From: Rothia dentocariosa ATCC 17931
Lineage (GTDB): Bacteria > Actinomycetota > Actinomycetes > Actinomycetales > Micrococcaceae
Reading direction: 5' to 3'
DNA length: 64,000 nucleotides
NCBI RefSeq assembly: GCF_000164695.2
Contig: NC_014643.1
Coordinates: forward strand, 1,302,001-1,366,000
Both the position numbers and the translations under genes were made by a program. The stretch's first letter is position 1. Every line of letters starts with the position of its first letter. The notes beneath the pieces were generated by a model, which was not told the DNA's origin, did not search any database, and saw only the letters and a list, made by a program, of their open reading frames with translations. Below are positions 8,805 through 18,420 of this stretch, in pieces.

Positions 8805-10130
8805 CTACGCGGCCTGAGGCTCGGGTTTGGGACCCGCCGTGACCGCGCGATCGCGATTCTGCGCTATGCGTACGGCCGGGGTGAGCGCCGAACCTGCCCA
8901 AAGAGCCATGACCGCATAGAGACACAGGATCGGCACGGTCGAAAACAACAAGGCATACTGCGCAAGATGGTTGAGGCTGTTGAATCCGCCACCGATGGCG
9001 GCACCCAGCCACATTGGCGAAATATATAGACCGATAAACGCCACCCACGTCAAAACACGTGCGGTACCGGATAACCAGGCGGGCAGGTGTGTGAAAAACA
9101 GAGGGAAAGCATCAAGAACAAGCGTCATGATAATCAGCGGGAACATGACGTTATGATGCGACCAGCTGATGGGGGAGATGCTCACCATCAAAAACCCGCC
9201 GACCGCCACCTGAGATAGCACAAGATTACGGCGAATAAGCTGGCGCAGAAGCACCGCACAGAGACCGATCGTAGCAAGAACAAGGGCGTAATATACGGGC
9301 CTCAGGGTAGGCTCACGCAGACCCAGGTGCATCAACCAGCCTTGAATCGAAATATTATCGGCGAAGTTAATACCTCCAACGCGGCCGGAATCCGAAACGG
9401 CGCTCGTCCAGAACGTAACTGCCTGCTGCGGAAGGAAGATAAACCCAAGAAGAATGGTAGTGCCGAAAGAAGCGCCTAGGGTAAGGATGCCGCGCCAGTC
9501 TTTGCGCATGAGTAGAATAAGGCCGAAGGCAAGCGGGGTGAGCTTAATACCGCCCGCGATGCCGATAAGCGCACCCCGGGGAATGCGGGTTGCCGGTCGT
9601 ATAAAATCGGCAAGCACCAGCGTAAGAATGATGGGGTTGATTTGTATCAGCGAGAGCCCGCGCCGCCATGGCCCGGTCATAATAATGATGAACGTGAGGG
9701 CAGCAATGACGCCGTATGTGCCGAGTCTTTCCTGGAAAGGGATGCTGTAGCCGCGGTCGGTGGCATAGTTATAGATAAGGGTTGCCAGCCACCATGCAAC
9801 ACCGATGCTGATCGCATACATGATGGCGATGCCCACCCACGCGGGCAGAAAAGCGAACGGTAAGAACACGAGCGCGGCAAAAGGCGGGTAGGTGAAGGGC
9901 AACCTAAAGTCGCCGTACTCCAGGAGATTGCGGGCGTAGAGATCTTTGTGCATGCCGTCGTTATCGAAGATGGTCATGGCACCGAAACGGTAGACATTGA
10001 AGTCTAGTCCGCCCGTGAATTCGATATAGATAAGCCAACCGATAACAAAGAGAGCGAATGCCGCGAGCGTTATTCTGCCCGCCTTAGGTATGTCTGGCGC
10101 AAAGACCTGCACGGATGGTGCTGCGGTCAT
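8805..10130 (-). CDS. GT87-type polyprenyl-phosphate mannosyltransferase (GT-C fold)
   Basis: Polytopic membrane glycosyltransferase of about 441 residues with ten or so hydrophobic segments and a short cytoplasmic tail. The first extracellular loop carries GGLDFNVYRFGA, with the acidic residue characteristic of GT-C mannosyltransferases, followed by LPFTYPPFAALVFLPF, the hallmark of the DUF2029/GT87 family (mycobacterial PimE and Rv2181, alpha-1,2-mannosyltransferases of PIM and lipomannan synthesis). I prefer the ATG at 10130 (MTAAPSV, AAAGAT upstream) over the in-frame ATG at 10157, which lacks a ribosome binding site. The presence of GH76, manA and manB in the window supports a mannan or lipoglycan role. 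The exact linkage is unknown. Confidence 0.8.
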   Translation of the reverse strand: MTAAPSVQVFAPDIPKAGRITLAAFALFVIGWLIYIEFTGGLDFNVYRFGAMTIFDNDGMHKDLYARNLLEYGDFRLPFTYPPFAALVFLPFAFLPAWVGIAIMYAISIGVAWWLATLIYNYATDRGYSIPFQERLGTYGVIAALTFIIIMTGPWRRGLSLIQINPIILTLVLADFIRPATRIPRGALIGIAGGIKLTPLAFGLILLMRKDWRGILTLGASFGTTILLGFIFLPQQAVTFWTSAVSDSGRVGGINFADNISIQGWLMHLGLREPTLRPVYYALVLATIGLCAVLLRQLIRRNLVLSQVAVGGFLMVSISPISWSHHNVMFPLIIMTLVLDAFPLFFTHLPAWLSGTARVLTWVAFIGLYISPMWLGAAIGGGFNSLNHLAQYALLFSTVPILCLYAVMALWAGSALTPAVRIAQNRDRAVTAGPKPEPQAA

Positions 10131-10267
10131 GGTGATCTTTCTGTTGTGTCTGTGCATTTTTTGGGATGCGGTTCGGCGGGGCGAATGTGTTATCGGTGTG
10201 AACGGTTTATGTAACCTATCCTCCAGTCTAGCGTGTGAAAGCGCAGGTGGGGAGTGCCTTGAAGCAG

Positions 10268-10330
10268 AAAAAGCTCTTGATGTGAGGAAAGCAGTGGAAA
10301 CTCTGCTTTAGTCACACCAAGAGCCTTTGT
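10268..10330. repeat. Dispersed AAAAAGCTCTTG hairpin, copy 1 (purSQL terminator)
   Basis: Long imperfect hairpin with arms beginning AAAAAGCTCTTGATGTG and ending CACCAAGAGCCTTTGT. It lies 29 bases past the purL stop, so it can terminate purSQL. It shares its terminal arms with hairpins at 24511, 32431 and 33670. Confidence 0.75.
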
Positions 10331-10358
10331 ACGGGAAAGGCAGTGCCGATAGGGGAAC

Positions 10359-12677
10359 TTAGCCCTGCGCCACCTCACCAAAGTGAGCTGCCATGGTGCC
10401 TTCGTGAGCGGCACGCAGGTCATCAAGGTTGATGGAAACCTCGTCTTGGAAGTCCAGCGCGTTCGAGAGTGCATCCACTACGCCGATGCGCGCGAACGGG
10501 AACTGCCGGGCGGTGCACATATCTTTGAAACGCACCTCCTCAGAACGCGGTACGGAAACCACCACGCGGCCTAAAGATTCCGAGAACAGCAGGGTGAACA
10601 GGTCGAGCCCGTCGCGTTCGGCAACTTCGCCTAGCCCGATGCGCGCCCCGGTGTTGAAACGCAGGCAGGCTTCCGCGAGTGCTGCGGCAAGGCCACCGGC
10701 GGCAACGTCGTGTGCCGCATCGATCATGCCGTCACGCGACATATTTACGAGCATATCGCCAAGCTGACGTTCGACCGCCAGATCAACCTTCGGAGGCAGA
10801 CCACCCAAGTGCCCCTTGAAACGCGCCCATTCTGAACCGTCCAGCTCGTCACGCGTGGTACCCAGCAGGTAGATGGCCTGACCGTCGTGTTCCGGTGCCC
10901 AACCCGAGGGGGTGCGCCGGGTAACGTCGTCCATTACGCCCATCATCGCGACCACGGGGGTCGGATTAATGGCCTTACCGCCGGTCTGGTTGTACAGCGA
11001 AACATTGCCGCCGGTGACCGGAACACCCAGCTCCATGCAGCCGTCGGCAAGACCGCGCACGGCTTCGGCAAATTGCCACATGACGTCCGGATCTTCGGGG
11101 GAACCGAAATTCAAGCAGTCCGAAACCGCGACCGGGCGGGCACCCACGGTTGCCACGTTGCGGTAGGCCTCCGCCAGGGATGCCCGCGCGCCCTCATACG
11201 GGTCAAGGTAGGTAAAACGTGGTGATGCGTCAGTCGCCAGCGCGACCCCCAGGTTGGTGTTCTCATCCACACGCACCACGCCCGAATCGTCCGGCATAGA
11301 GAGGGCTGTGTTGCCCTGCACGTAGCGGTCGTATTGATTGGTGATCCAGGACTTGGAGCACATATTCGGAGATGCCATGAAAGCCTTGATAACCTCGCCC
11401 AGCTGTTCGCCACGCGGGCGCGCATCGTCGGCAGTGGAGCCTGTGAAATGGTCTGCCTGGAGTGCATCCTGACCAGCCGGGCGCGCATAGGGACGCTCAT
11501 AGGTGGGGCCGTCGTGCGCCACGGTACGCGGGTCTACATCGACGATCACCTGACCGTCCCATTCAATGGTTAGGCGACCGGTATCGGTCACCTCGCCCAA
11601 GAAGGAGTACTCCACGCCCCACTTCTTCATAATCGCCTCAAAACGCTCGACGTTCTCAGGCGAAACGACCGCCATCATGCGTTCCTGCGATTCCGACATC
11701 AGAATTTCGCCGGGGGTTAAGGTGGGGTCTCGCAAGAGTACTTTGGTAAGGTCTACGTGCATGCCGCCCTCGCCGTTGGAGGCGAGCTCACTAGTCGCAC
11801 AGGAGATACCGGCAGCGCCGAGATCTTGAATACCTTCGACCACGGAACCCTTGAAGAGCTCCAGGCAGCATTCGATCAGAACCTTCTCGGCGAAGGGGTC
11901 GCCTACCTGCACTGCGGGTCGCTTGGAGGGCTTGGTATCGTCAAAGGACTCTGAAGCCAGTACGGATGCGCCGCCAATACCGTCGCCGCCGGTGCGTGCC
12001 CCGAAGAGCACTACCTGATTGCCCACACCGGATGCGTTTGCCAGACGAATATCTTCGTGGCGCATAATACCGACCGCCAAGGCATTGACGAGGGGGTTTG
12101 CCTGGTAGCAGGCGTCAAATTCGGTCTCGCCGCCAATATTGGGCAGACCCAGAGAGTTGCCGTAGCCGCCGATACCCGCGACCACACCGCCGACTACGCG
12201 AGCGGTATCCGGGTGGTCGATAGCGCCAAAGCGCAGCGGGTCCATAACCGCGATCGGGCGTGCACCCATCGAAATAATATCGCGCACAATACCGCCCACG
12301 CCGGTTGCCGCACCCTGGTAAGGCTCAACATAGGAGGGGTGGTTATGTGACTCGATCTTGAAGGTCACCGCCCAGCCGTCGCCGATATCGGTCACGCCAG
12401 CGTTCTCGCCGATGCCGACCATCAGGTCTTTTTTCATCTCATCGGTGACCTTGGCGCCGAATTGCTTCAGGTGTACTTTCGAGGATTTGTAGGAGCAATG
12501 CTCGGACCACATGACCGAGTACATGGCCAGCTCGGCCGCGGTCGGGCGGCGGCCCAGAATCTTCTTGATGTCTTCGAACTCGTTTTCCTTTAACCCCAGC
12601 TCTGCCCAGGGGAGTTCAGTATCGGGGGTTTCCGCCGCATGCTCGACGGTATCGAGGTTAAACTGCTTCTCGCTCAT
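10359..12677 (-). CDS. purL: Phosphoribosylformylglycinamidine synthase subunit PurL
   Basis: Large ATP-dependent subunit of FGAR amidotransferase: converts FGAR to FGAM with ammonia from PurQ in de novo purine synthesis. At 772 residues it is the small, three-component-type PurL, consistent with separate purS and purQ. Motifs include [12 protein letters not shown] near residue 55, [24 protein letters not shown] (ATP/metal site) and two AIRS-like halves with repeated GGxxxVGDPF-like loops. It follows purQ by 29 bases in the order purS-purQ-purL and ends at a dispersed hairpin terminator. Confidence 0.97.
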   Translation of the reverse strand: MSEKQFNLDTVEHAAETPDTELPWAELGLKENEFEDIKKILGRRPTAAELAMYSVMWSEHCSYKSSKVHLKQFGAKVTDEMKKDLMVGIGENAGVTDIGDGWAVTFKIESHNHPSYVEPYQGAATGVGGIVRDIISMGARPIAVMDPLRFGAIDHPDTARVVGGVVAGIGGYGNSLGLPNIGGETEFDACYQANPLVNALAVGIMRHEDIRLANASGVGNQVVLFGARTGGDGIGGASVLASESFDDTKPSKRPAVQVGDPFAEKVLIECCLELFKGSVVEGIQDLGAAGISCATSELASNGEGGMHVDLTKVLLRDPTLTPGEILMSESQERMMAVVSPENVERFEAIMKKWGVEYSFLGEVTDTGRLTIEWDGQVIVDVDPRTVAHDGPTYERPYARPAGQDALQADHFTGSTADDARPRGEQLGEVIKAFMASPNMCSKSWITNQYDRYVQGNTALSMPDDSGVVRVDENTNLGVALATDASPRFTYLDPYEGARASLAEAYRNVATVGARPVAVSDCLNFGSPEDPDVMWQFAEAVRGLADGCMELGVPVTGGNVSLYNQTGGKAINPTPVVAMMGVMDDVTRRTPSGWAPEHDGQAIYLLGTTRDELDGSEWARFKGHLGGLPPKVDLAVERQLGDMLVNMSRDGMIDAAHDVAAGGLAAALAEACLRFNTGARIGLGEVAERDGLDLFTLLFSESLGRVVVSVPRSEEVRFKDMCTARQFPFARIGVVDALSNALDFQDEVSINLDDLRAAHEGTMAAHFGEVAQG

Positions 12678-12706
12678 CGCTTGTGTCTATCCTTGTCGTC
12701 GTGCGT

Positions 12707-13519
12707 CTAGCGGGCGTTGATCAGGTTGGAAAGAACGGAGGTGAAGACGCCCAAGCCGTCGGCACCGCCTCGTAGTGAAACATCACCGAACCCGGAGGAT
12801 GAGGGACCAAAACCGGGCTCAACCGCGTGTTCTGGGTGGGGCATCAGACCGACGACGTTTCCGCGTTCGTTGCTGATACCGGCAATATCGTGGCGTGAAC
12901 CGTTCGGGTTGAAACCCACGTATCGGAACACCACGCGATTCTCGGCTTCGAGCGCCTCTAAAGTTTTGGCGTCCGCCACGTATTGACCGTCCTGGTTTTT
13001 AAGCGGAACAACAATCTCTTGCCCAGGTTCGTAAGATCCGGTCCACGAGGTAGCGTTATTTTCGATGCGCAGGGTTTGGTCACGGCAAATGAACTTGCGG
13101 TGATCGTTCTTAATCATGGATCCGGGGAGCAGATGCGACTCAGTGAGAATCTGAAAACCATTGCAGATGCCCAGCACCGGCAGAGGAGCAGAGCCCGATG
13201 TTCCCGCTGCATTTGCTGCTGCGATGACCGAATGCATGACGGGTGCTTTCGCCGCGATAGCGCCCGCACGCAGATAGTCGCCGTAGGAGAAACCGCCGGG
13301 AATGATGACGGCATCAACGTTTTTGAGGTCTTCCTCGTCGTGCCAAAGTTCGACGACGGTTCCGCCCGCTAACCGTACTGCACGCGCCGCATCGCGGTCA
13401 TCGAGGGTGCCGGGGAAAGTAATAACGCCGATGCGCGCATCAGCAAAGTCGGGGTTGGGTGCCGAGACGCTGAAGTCGCCAACAAGGGGAACTTCGTGTG
13501 CTGCGAGTGATTCTGCCAT
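12707..13519 (-). CDS. purQ: Phosphoribosylformylglycinamidine synthase subunit PurQ
   Basis: Glutaminase subunit of FGAR amidotransferase, class I GATase fold, 270 residues. The nucleophile elbow is LGICNGFQ; the oxyanion segment is [13 protein letters not shown]; the His of the triad is in [11 protein letters not shown]. About 28 residues precede the usual start of the family (RIGVITFPG), so the N-terminus is somewhat long or the true start is downstream; no better-placed start was obvious. It begins 4 bases after purS and is followed by purL. Confidence 0.96.
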   Translation of the reverse strand: MAESLAAHEVPLVGDFSVSAPNPDFADARIGVITFPGTLDDRDAARAVRLAGGTVVELWHDEEDLKNVDAVIIPGGFSYGDYLRAGAIAAKAPVMHSVIAAANAAGTSGSAPLPVLGICNGFQILTESHLLPGSMIKNDHRKFICRDQTLRIENNATSWTGSYEPGQEIVVPLKNQDGQYVADAKTLEALEAENRVVFRYVGFNPNGSRHDIAGISNERGNVVGLMPHPEHAVEPGFGPSSSGFGDVSLRGGADGLGVFTSVLSNLINAR

Positions 13520-13523
13520 GCTC

Positions 13524-13775
13524 TTAGTCCTCCAGAACCGAGACGTTCACAACGTCTTCGATGACGGGATTTGAGAGTAGCTCTTCTGCCGCTTGGCGTG
13601 CCTGCGCAAGATGTTCTTCGGTAGCTTCGCCTTCGACGGTCAACTCAAAACGTTTGCCTTGGCGAACGTCGGTGAAGGAATTCAGGCCGATACGGGGCAG
13701 CTCGTGAGCGATAGCTTTACCCTGCGGGTCAAGAATTTCGGGCTTGAGCATAACATCAACAACAATACGGGCCAT
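13524..13775 (-). CDS. purS: Phosphoribosylformylglycinamidine synthase subunit PurS
   Basis: Small 83-residue subunit that bridges PurQ and PurL. Family features are visible: [21 protein letters not shown] at the start and [17 protein letters not shown] in the middle. AAGGAGT lies upstream of the ATG. First gene of purSQL; its promoter must lie in the long AT-rich gap upstream. Confidence 0.96.
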   Translation of the reverse strand: MARIVVDVMLKPEILDPQGKAIAHELPRIGLNSFTDVRQGKRFELTVEGEATEEHLAQARQAAEELLSNPVIEDVVNVSVLED

Positions 13776-14788
13776 GTGCGGGCACTCCTTGGGTGCGTGA
13801 GTTCTGATTGAGCCGTCTTAATGTTACCGCAAGCACGCTTCTTGACGCCCGTTCGGCGAGCGAATTTTGACCGCAGTATTCAGTGAAAGAGCGGCGGGTA
13901 AGGGAACGTGAAACTAGATGTACAGAAATATGAAGATACCCATGGTGAGCTATGCCTTACCAAGAAGAAAGTGTGGAATCAAAACTCCTTGTAGGAAAGC
14001 GTAATAATTCTTCTCAAAAATCGTTCTCTGTGAGCGAACATCGGAATTTTGAAGTCTCTAGCAGGTGATGTTTCAGAATTGCGGATTAAAGAATAATTTT
14101 GGAGATTATGCATATCAGGATGCGCGCCTCAGCTAGTTTTCAAGCGTCGTGTCAATGTTTAAAGTATGCTTGAGCAGTAAACTAATCTCAAAGTTGCTGA
14201 TTTCACATAAACTATTTACATGTAAATTATAAAAACCAATCTCGCATGCTGTATAGTATATTTCCGTTGTAAACTTTTGCTCCATAAAAGTGACATCAAC
14301 GATTCATTTTGCTCACATTTTGTTTAAAGTGATTATGTTCACAGAGAATATATGATTACAAATTCTCTAAGAACGTGTATGATGTCGCGCCAGTTTTCAA
14401 GCGGCGCCTCATCGCACTCCTGTCATCACCACTGGCAGAAAACAAAACGGGCAAACCCTGACTGCATCAACCGCGTAACCACCGTGGCTTGAAGAGGCAT
14501 AGCGCGCGGCTATGTTAATTCACTCCGTTCCACCGAGCGGAATGAGCCATCATTTCCGGGGTGGGCGGTGATGCACCGCGCTGAGTCACCGCACAAGCCG
14601 TGCAGGACAATCACCACTAAGTAAATAACGATCGCTGAAAATATTCACCGAATACATACGGGCTTGAGGAGTGTGGCACTTCAGAAAAGCTCGAAGATGC
14701 TCCTCGGGATGAAAAAGACAGGCTATCGCGATAGATAAACTCAACCACAAGTATTTCTCCCTCGTTTTCCGGCGGGGGAGAAATTAGT
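13776..14788. other. 1-kb AT-rich intergenic region with structured segment
   Basis: No recognisable protein gene. The first 600 bases are markedly AT-rich and include a perfect 14-bp palindrome ATTTACATGTAAAT at 14214-14227. From 14360 the sequence becomes GC-richer and foldable: GCGCC/GGCGC arms around AGTTTTCAAGC (14388-14408), CATAGC/GCTATG (about 14499-14514) and TCCGTTC/GAGCGGA (about 14525-14542). TTACAA and TATGAT spaced 16 bp (about 14356-14383) resemble a plus-strand promoter. AGTTTTCAAGCG occurs twice (about 14133 and 14392). The plus strand has no gene downstream for over 7 kb, so this is either a stand-alone RNA or the relic of a lost gene's leader. Confidence 0.5.
14382..14492 (+). 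CDS. Possible 36-residue peptide (leader-peptide-like, doubtful)
   Basis: ATG to TGA frame of 36 codons inside the structured segment. The product has a Cys-His-His-His-Trp run (CHHHW, residues 14-18) and a basic middle. Runs of one amino acid are typical of attenuation leader peptides (His or Cys here), but there is no clear ribosome binding site and no biosynthetic gene follows. The ATG overlaps one of the candidate -10 boxes, which argues against that promoter driving it. Confidence 0.2.
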   Translation: MSRQFSSGASSHSCHHHWQKTKRANPDCINRVTTVA

Positions 14789-15742
14789 TTAAGCCATGAT
14801 GGCGCGATCGAGAGCGCCCTCAATCTGACTCAAGACGCGACGGCGCAGCGTTACCGAACGCTCCGAAAGCTCGCGTTGATACCGCACATACTCGGCTTTA
14901 CCCTCGGGGGTCTCTACCTTAATAGGCTCATAGCCCCAATCGAGAAGGTCGTACGGTGCGGCGCGCATATCGAGTTCGCGCGCATCCCAAGCAAGCTCAA
15001 AACAGTCCATCACGAGCGCCGAATCAATGAGTGGAATCAGCTTATATGCCCACTTATAGACGTCCATATTGGCGTGCAGGCAGGCAGGTTGCTCCATGGT
15101 GCGCTGCGCTTCACGGGTGGGCTGTAGCTCGTTCATGGGCGCCGCCTGAGGCATGAAAAAACGGAATGCATCGAAATGCGAGCAGCGGATGCGGTGCGAC
15201 TCAACCACCCGGTCAGTACCCTCAGCACCCAAACGCAAATCCAGGTAGTCGTGACGAATATTGTTCTGAACTGATTTATACGCCATAGCCCATTCGTGCA
15301 TACCAAAGCATCCAAAAAACGCTTTTTTATCGGCTGTATTTGACAGAATTTCGCGGGTGAACGTGAGGGCGGTGCCGCGTTTGTCTACGAATTGGGATAC
15401 GTCCACAAGAACTGCGTCGCCGCGTTCGGCATGGGCGTGCGCATCCTCGGGGGAGAGCCCAGCTGAAAGGAGCTCGTCTTCGGTTGCCGCACGGTAGAAT
15501 TTCCAGCTGGTGCGTTCGGCGGCATCCAGCAGAATGACACCAGCTCCCGGATGCCAGCGCTTGAACTGACCGGGCTTGAGCGTGTAGTACGTAAACAGAA
15601 AATCCTCAACCGGATGCGCCTGTCCCCGCTCGCGTCGCCGCACAAACGGGTCAGCAAAACGACCCGCCCGGCGCTCATGCTCCTTCGCATAAGCACGCCA
15701 GAGCGAGCCGTCAAGTACTGTCACAGAGTGACTTATCTGCAT
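14789..15742 (-). CDS. Conserved actinobacterial protein, often labelled 3-methyladenine DNA glycosylase
   Basis: Soluble 317-residue protein without signal or membrane segment. Segments such as HPVEDFLFTYYTLKPGQFKRWHPG near the N-terminus and GCFGMHEWAMAYK in the middle are strongly conserved in Micrococcales and Mycobacteriales proteins that databases name 3-methyladenine DNA glycosylase; I recall that label but see no helix-hairpin-helix or AlkA/Tag motif that proves the activity. It starts 9 bases after the lysC stop, so it probably shares the lysC transcript. Function should be regarded as unproven. Confidence 0.6.
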   Translation of the reverse strand: MQISHSVTVLDGSLWRAYAKEHERRAGRFADPFVRRRERGQAHPVEDFLFTYYTLKPGQFKRWHPGAGVILLDAAERTSWKFYRAATEDELLSAGLSPEDAHAHAERGDAVLVDVSQFVDKRGTALTFTREILSNTADKKAFFGCFGMHEWAMAYKSVQNNIRHDYLDLRLGAEGTDRVVESHRIRCSHFDAFRFFMPQAAPMNELQPTREAQRTMEQPACLHANMDVYKWAYKLIPLIDSALVMDCFELAWDARELDMRAAPYDLLDWGYEPIKVETPEGKAEYVRYQRELSERSVTLRRRVLSQIEGALDRAIMA

Positions 15743-15751
15743 TCTCCGAAG

Positions 15752-17047
15752 CTAGCGGCCTGTTCCGCCGTATACGGTGGCCTCGCCTTCGGCGTCGAGC
15801 TCGAAGGCGGTGTGTACCGCGCGGACCGCTTCATCAAGTTTTGAAAGCTCGGTGATAACCGAGATACGAATCTCGGATGTCGAAATCATCTCGACGTTCA
15901 CGCCCGCATTGCTCAGCGCCTCAAAGAAGGTAAACGAAACACCCGGGTTGGTCTTCATGCCCGCACCCACAAGCGAAAGCTTACCCACCGCCTCGTTGTA
16001 AATAACCTCTTCAAAACCGATCTCGGACTGGGTCTTCTCAAGTACCTGCAGCGCCTGCGGACCCTGCGCCTGGTTGAGCGTAAAGGAAATATCGGTCACG
16101 TTCGGGCGGTCGGTCGAGACGTTCTGCACGATCATATCGATATTAACCTTGGCCTCATTGAGCAGACCAAAAACCTTAGCGGCAGAACCGGGGATATCGG
16201 GCACGCCCACCACGGTAATTTTTGCCTGTCCACGGTCGTGTGCAACGCCAGAAATCAGGGGCTGTTCCAAGGGAATCTCCTTCACATGGGTGGGGGTTAG
16301 TTCCGCGGAATTTTCCGGGATAACAAGAGTGCCTTCAAGATTCGAGAATGACGAACGCACATGCAGTTTCAGATTGAAACGGCGGGCGTACTCCACGCTG
16401 CGCAGATGCAGAATCTTTGCGCCATTCGCCGCCATCTCAAGCATTTCTTCACTCGTGACAGTATTGAGCTTATGCGCGGTTGATACGATGCGCGGGTCGG
16501 CCGTGAACACGCCGTCCACATCCGAATAAATCTCGCACACATCCGCATGAAGCGCCGCCGCAAGAGCGACCGCCGTAGTATCTGAACCGCCGCGACCGAG
16601 GGTCGTAATGTCACCGCTCTGGCGGTTAACACCCTGGAAACCCGCCACAATCGCAATATTTCCGGCCTCAACAGAGCGGCGAATACGGTCTGGATTGACC
16701 TCCACAAGCCGCGCCGCGCCATGCACGCCGTCGGTAATCATGCCCGCCTGGGAACCCGTGAAAGACTGCGCCTTCGCGCCTAGATCGTTGACCGCCATCG
16801 ACAGAATAGCCGTCGAGATGCGCTCGCCCGCAGTCAGGAGCATATCGAGCTCGCGCGAGGGGGTAACGGTAGCGGTTACTTCAGCGGCAAGGTCGAGTAG
16901 TTCATCGGTGGTGTCGCCCATCGCGGAGACAACCACGACCACATCATTGCCCGCTTTTTGGGTGTCCACGATGCGCTGGGCGACGCGTTTGATACCCTCG
17001 GCATCCGCGACGGAAGAACCGCCGAACTTTTGGACGATCAGGCTCAT
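15752..17047 (-). CDS. lysC: Aspartate kinase
   Basis: Phosphorylates aspartate, the first step to lysine, threonine, methionine and diaminopimelate. 431 residues with the N-terminal KFGGSSV substrate loop, amino-acid kinase domain to about residue 240 ([16 protein letters not shown] nucleotide site) and two C-terminal ACT domains that bind feedback inhibitors. Length fits the actinobacterial alpha form; an internal start could yield a beta subunit as in Corynebacterium, but I cannot prove one. It sits downstream of recR, a common actinobacterial order, but asd, which normally follows, is replaced by the 317-residue gene. Confidence 0.96.
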   Translation of the reverse strand: MSLIVQKFGGSSVADAEGIKRVAQRIVDTQKAGNDVVVVVSAMGDTTDELLDLAAEVTATVTPSRELDMLLTAGERISTAILSMAVNDLGAKAQSFTGSQAGMITDGVHGAARLVEVNPDRIRRSVEAGNIAIVAGFQGVNRQSGDITTLGRGGSDTTAVALAAALHADVCEIYSDVDGVFTADPRIVSTAHKLNTVTSEEMLEMAANGAKILHLRSVEYARRFNLKLHVRSSFSNLEGTLVIPENSAELTPTHVKEIPLEQPLISGVAHDRGQAKITVVGVPDIPGSAAKVFGLLNEAKVNIDMIVQNVSTDRPNVTDISFTLNQAQGPQALQVLEKTQSEIGFEEVIYNEAVGKLSLVGAGMKTNPGVSFTFFEALSNAGVNVEMISTSEIRISVITELSKLDEAVRAVHTAFELDAEGEATVYGGTGR

Positions 17048-17238
17048 TGAATTCTCCAGGTCAGTATTGAGTATGCCACCGGCTAGTTTACCGGCTCTTT
17101 ACATAGTAGGCGGGTGCGGCGCGCGGTGGGAATTGTGCACGTATGTGTATTAGAACGTGAAATATGAAGAACTGTTACGGATGGGGATCTATGGAACTAG
17201 ACGGTGCACATCCCACTTCTGCGAAAAGCCAAAGCTTG

Positions 17239-18378
17239 TTAGCTCCACGGGTTAACGTATTTGGCACCGGGCAGAGGCGGAACCTCCGGGGTGGGAGTGC
17301 GTAAAGGCTCCTCCTGGATTTTGCGGATGCGCGCCTCATAATCCTCCGACCGGTGCGCGTGGATGCGGTAGGCATCAGCGCGCGTAATATCCACCGGAAT
17401 CTGCTCAGCCTGAGCCGCCGATTTATGGGACTCGGGCTGGGCTTCTTTCGGGGAATCTGGCGAGTCTTTAGAACCTGGGGCGTCTGCATGGGCAGAATCA
17501 TCGAGTGCCTGCTCGATAAGCGCCTCATCAACGGTAGTCTGCGTGCCAGGTGAGGGGGAACTATCCGCACGAGAATTATCGTTCTCCGCGTCGTGCGGAT
17601 TATCAGAGGGAGAGTCCTCGGGCTCACCCTGGGAGGAATCATCAAGGTCGTCGAACATGCTCCCGCTCCAGCGTTTACGCGGCGCCTTTGGCTTAGCATC
17701 AGCGCGCTCACGTTCCGTCTGCTCTTCGTCAACCACCTGCTCAAAATCTTCGGCGGCATTCCCCTGAGCGATACCCGCGCCTTCGCTGATCACGCGGCGC
17801 CCCTCAAGCGCGCGCCCGAGCGTAATTTCGTCTGCATATTCCAGGTCGCCGCCGACGGGCAGACCGGATGCCAGCCGTGAGAGGCGAATGCCCAGCGGAA
17901 CCAGCATTCGCGAAAGATAAGTTGCGGTCGCTTCACCCTCAAGGTTAGGATCCATCGCCAGAATAATCTCTTGAATACGCTCATCTGCCAGGCGCGAGAC
18001 CAGCTCACGAATGCGCAGCTGCTCGGGGCCAAGCCCCGCCAGCGGGTTAATAGCCCCGCCCAGCACATGGTAACGCCCGGTGAAGGAACGGGTGCGCTCA
18101 ATCGCCACCACATCCTTGGACTCCTCAACCACGCAAATCAGGCCTGGGTCACGCCGATCATCACGGCAGATAACGCACTGCTTCGTCTCCGAAACGTTGC
18201 CGCATATTTCGCAAAAGCTCACACTCGATTTGACCTTCGAAATCGCGTTGGTCAGGCGTGCCATGTCTGAGGCGTCAGAGTTGAGAATATAGAAGGCGAT
18301 GCGCTGCGCCGACTTGGGGCCCACCCCCGGCAGGCGACCAAGTTCATCGATGAGATTTTGGACTGCGCCCTCGTACAT
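17239..18378 (-). CDS. recR: Recombination protein RecR with long acidic C-terminal extension
   Basis: RecR acts with RecO (and RecF) to load RecA at gaps. Residues 1-200 show the complete family: helix-hairpin-helix ([18 protein letters not shown]), four-Cys zinc motif (CEICG...CVIC, residues 58-73) and the Toprim domain ([45 protein letters not shown]). Normal RecR stops there; this one runs on to 379 residues with an acidic, Ser/Asp/Pro-rich, low-complexity tail ending in a more ordered stretch ([25 protein letters not shown]-like, split by many charged residues). It starts 42 bases after dnaX; ybaB, usually between them, is missing. Confidence 0.93.
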   Translation of the reverse strand: MYEGAVQNLIDELGRLPGVGPKSAQRIAFYILNSDASDMARLTNAISKVKSSVSFCEICGNVSETKQCVICRDDRRDPGLICVVEESKDVVAIERTRSFTGRYHVLGGAINPLAGLGPEQLRIRELVSRLADERIQEIILAMDPNLEGEATATYLSRMLVPLGIRLSRLASGLPVGGDLEYADEITLGRALEGRRVISEGAGIAQGNAAEDFEQVVDEEQTERERADAKPKAPRKRWSGSMFDDLDDSSQGEPEDSPSDNPHDAENDNSRADSSPSPGTQTTVDEALIEQALDDSAHADAPGSKDSPDSPKEAQPESHKSAAQAEQIPVDITRADAYRIHAHRSEDYEARIRKIQEEPLRTPTPEVPPLPGAKYVNPWS

Positions 18379-18420
18379 GCTTCTCCTCGTCTGTGTGTGC
18401 TGTGAGCGCGTTGTGCCGCG

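Noticed and set aside
14617-14823. 68-residue minus-strand frame overlapping the 317-residue gene
   Set aside because: No ribosome binding site, Ser-rich composition, overlaps the end of a real gene in another frame.
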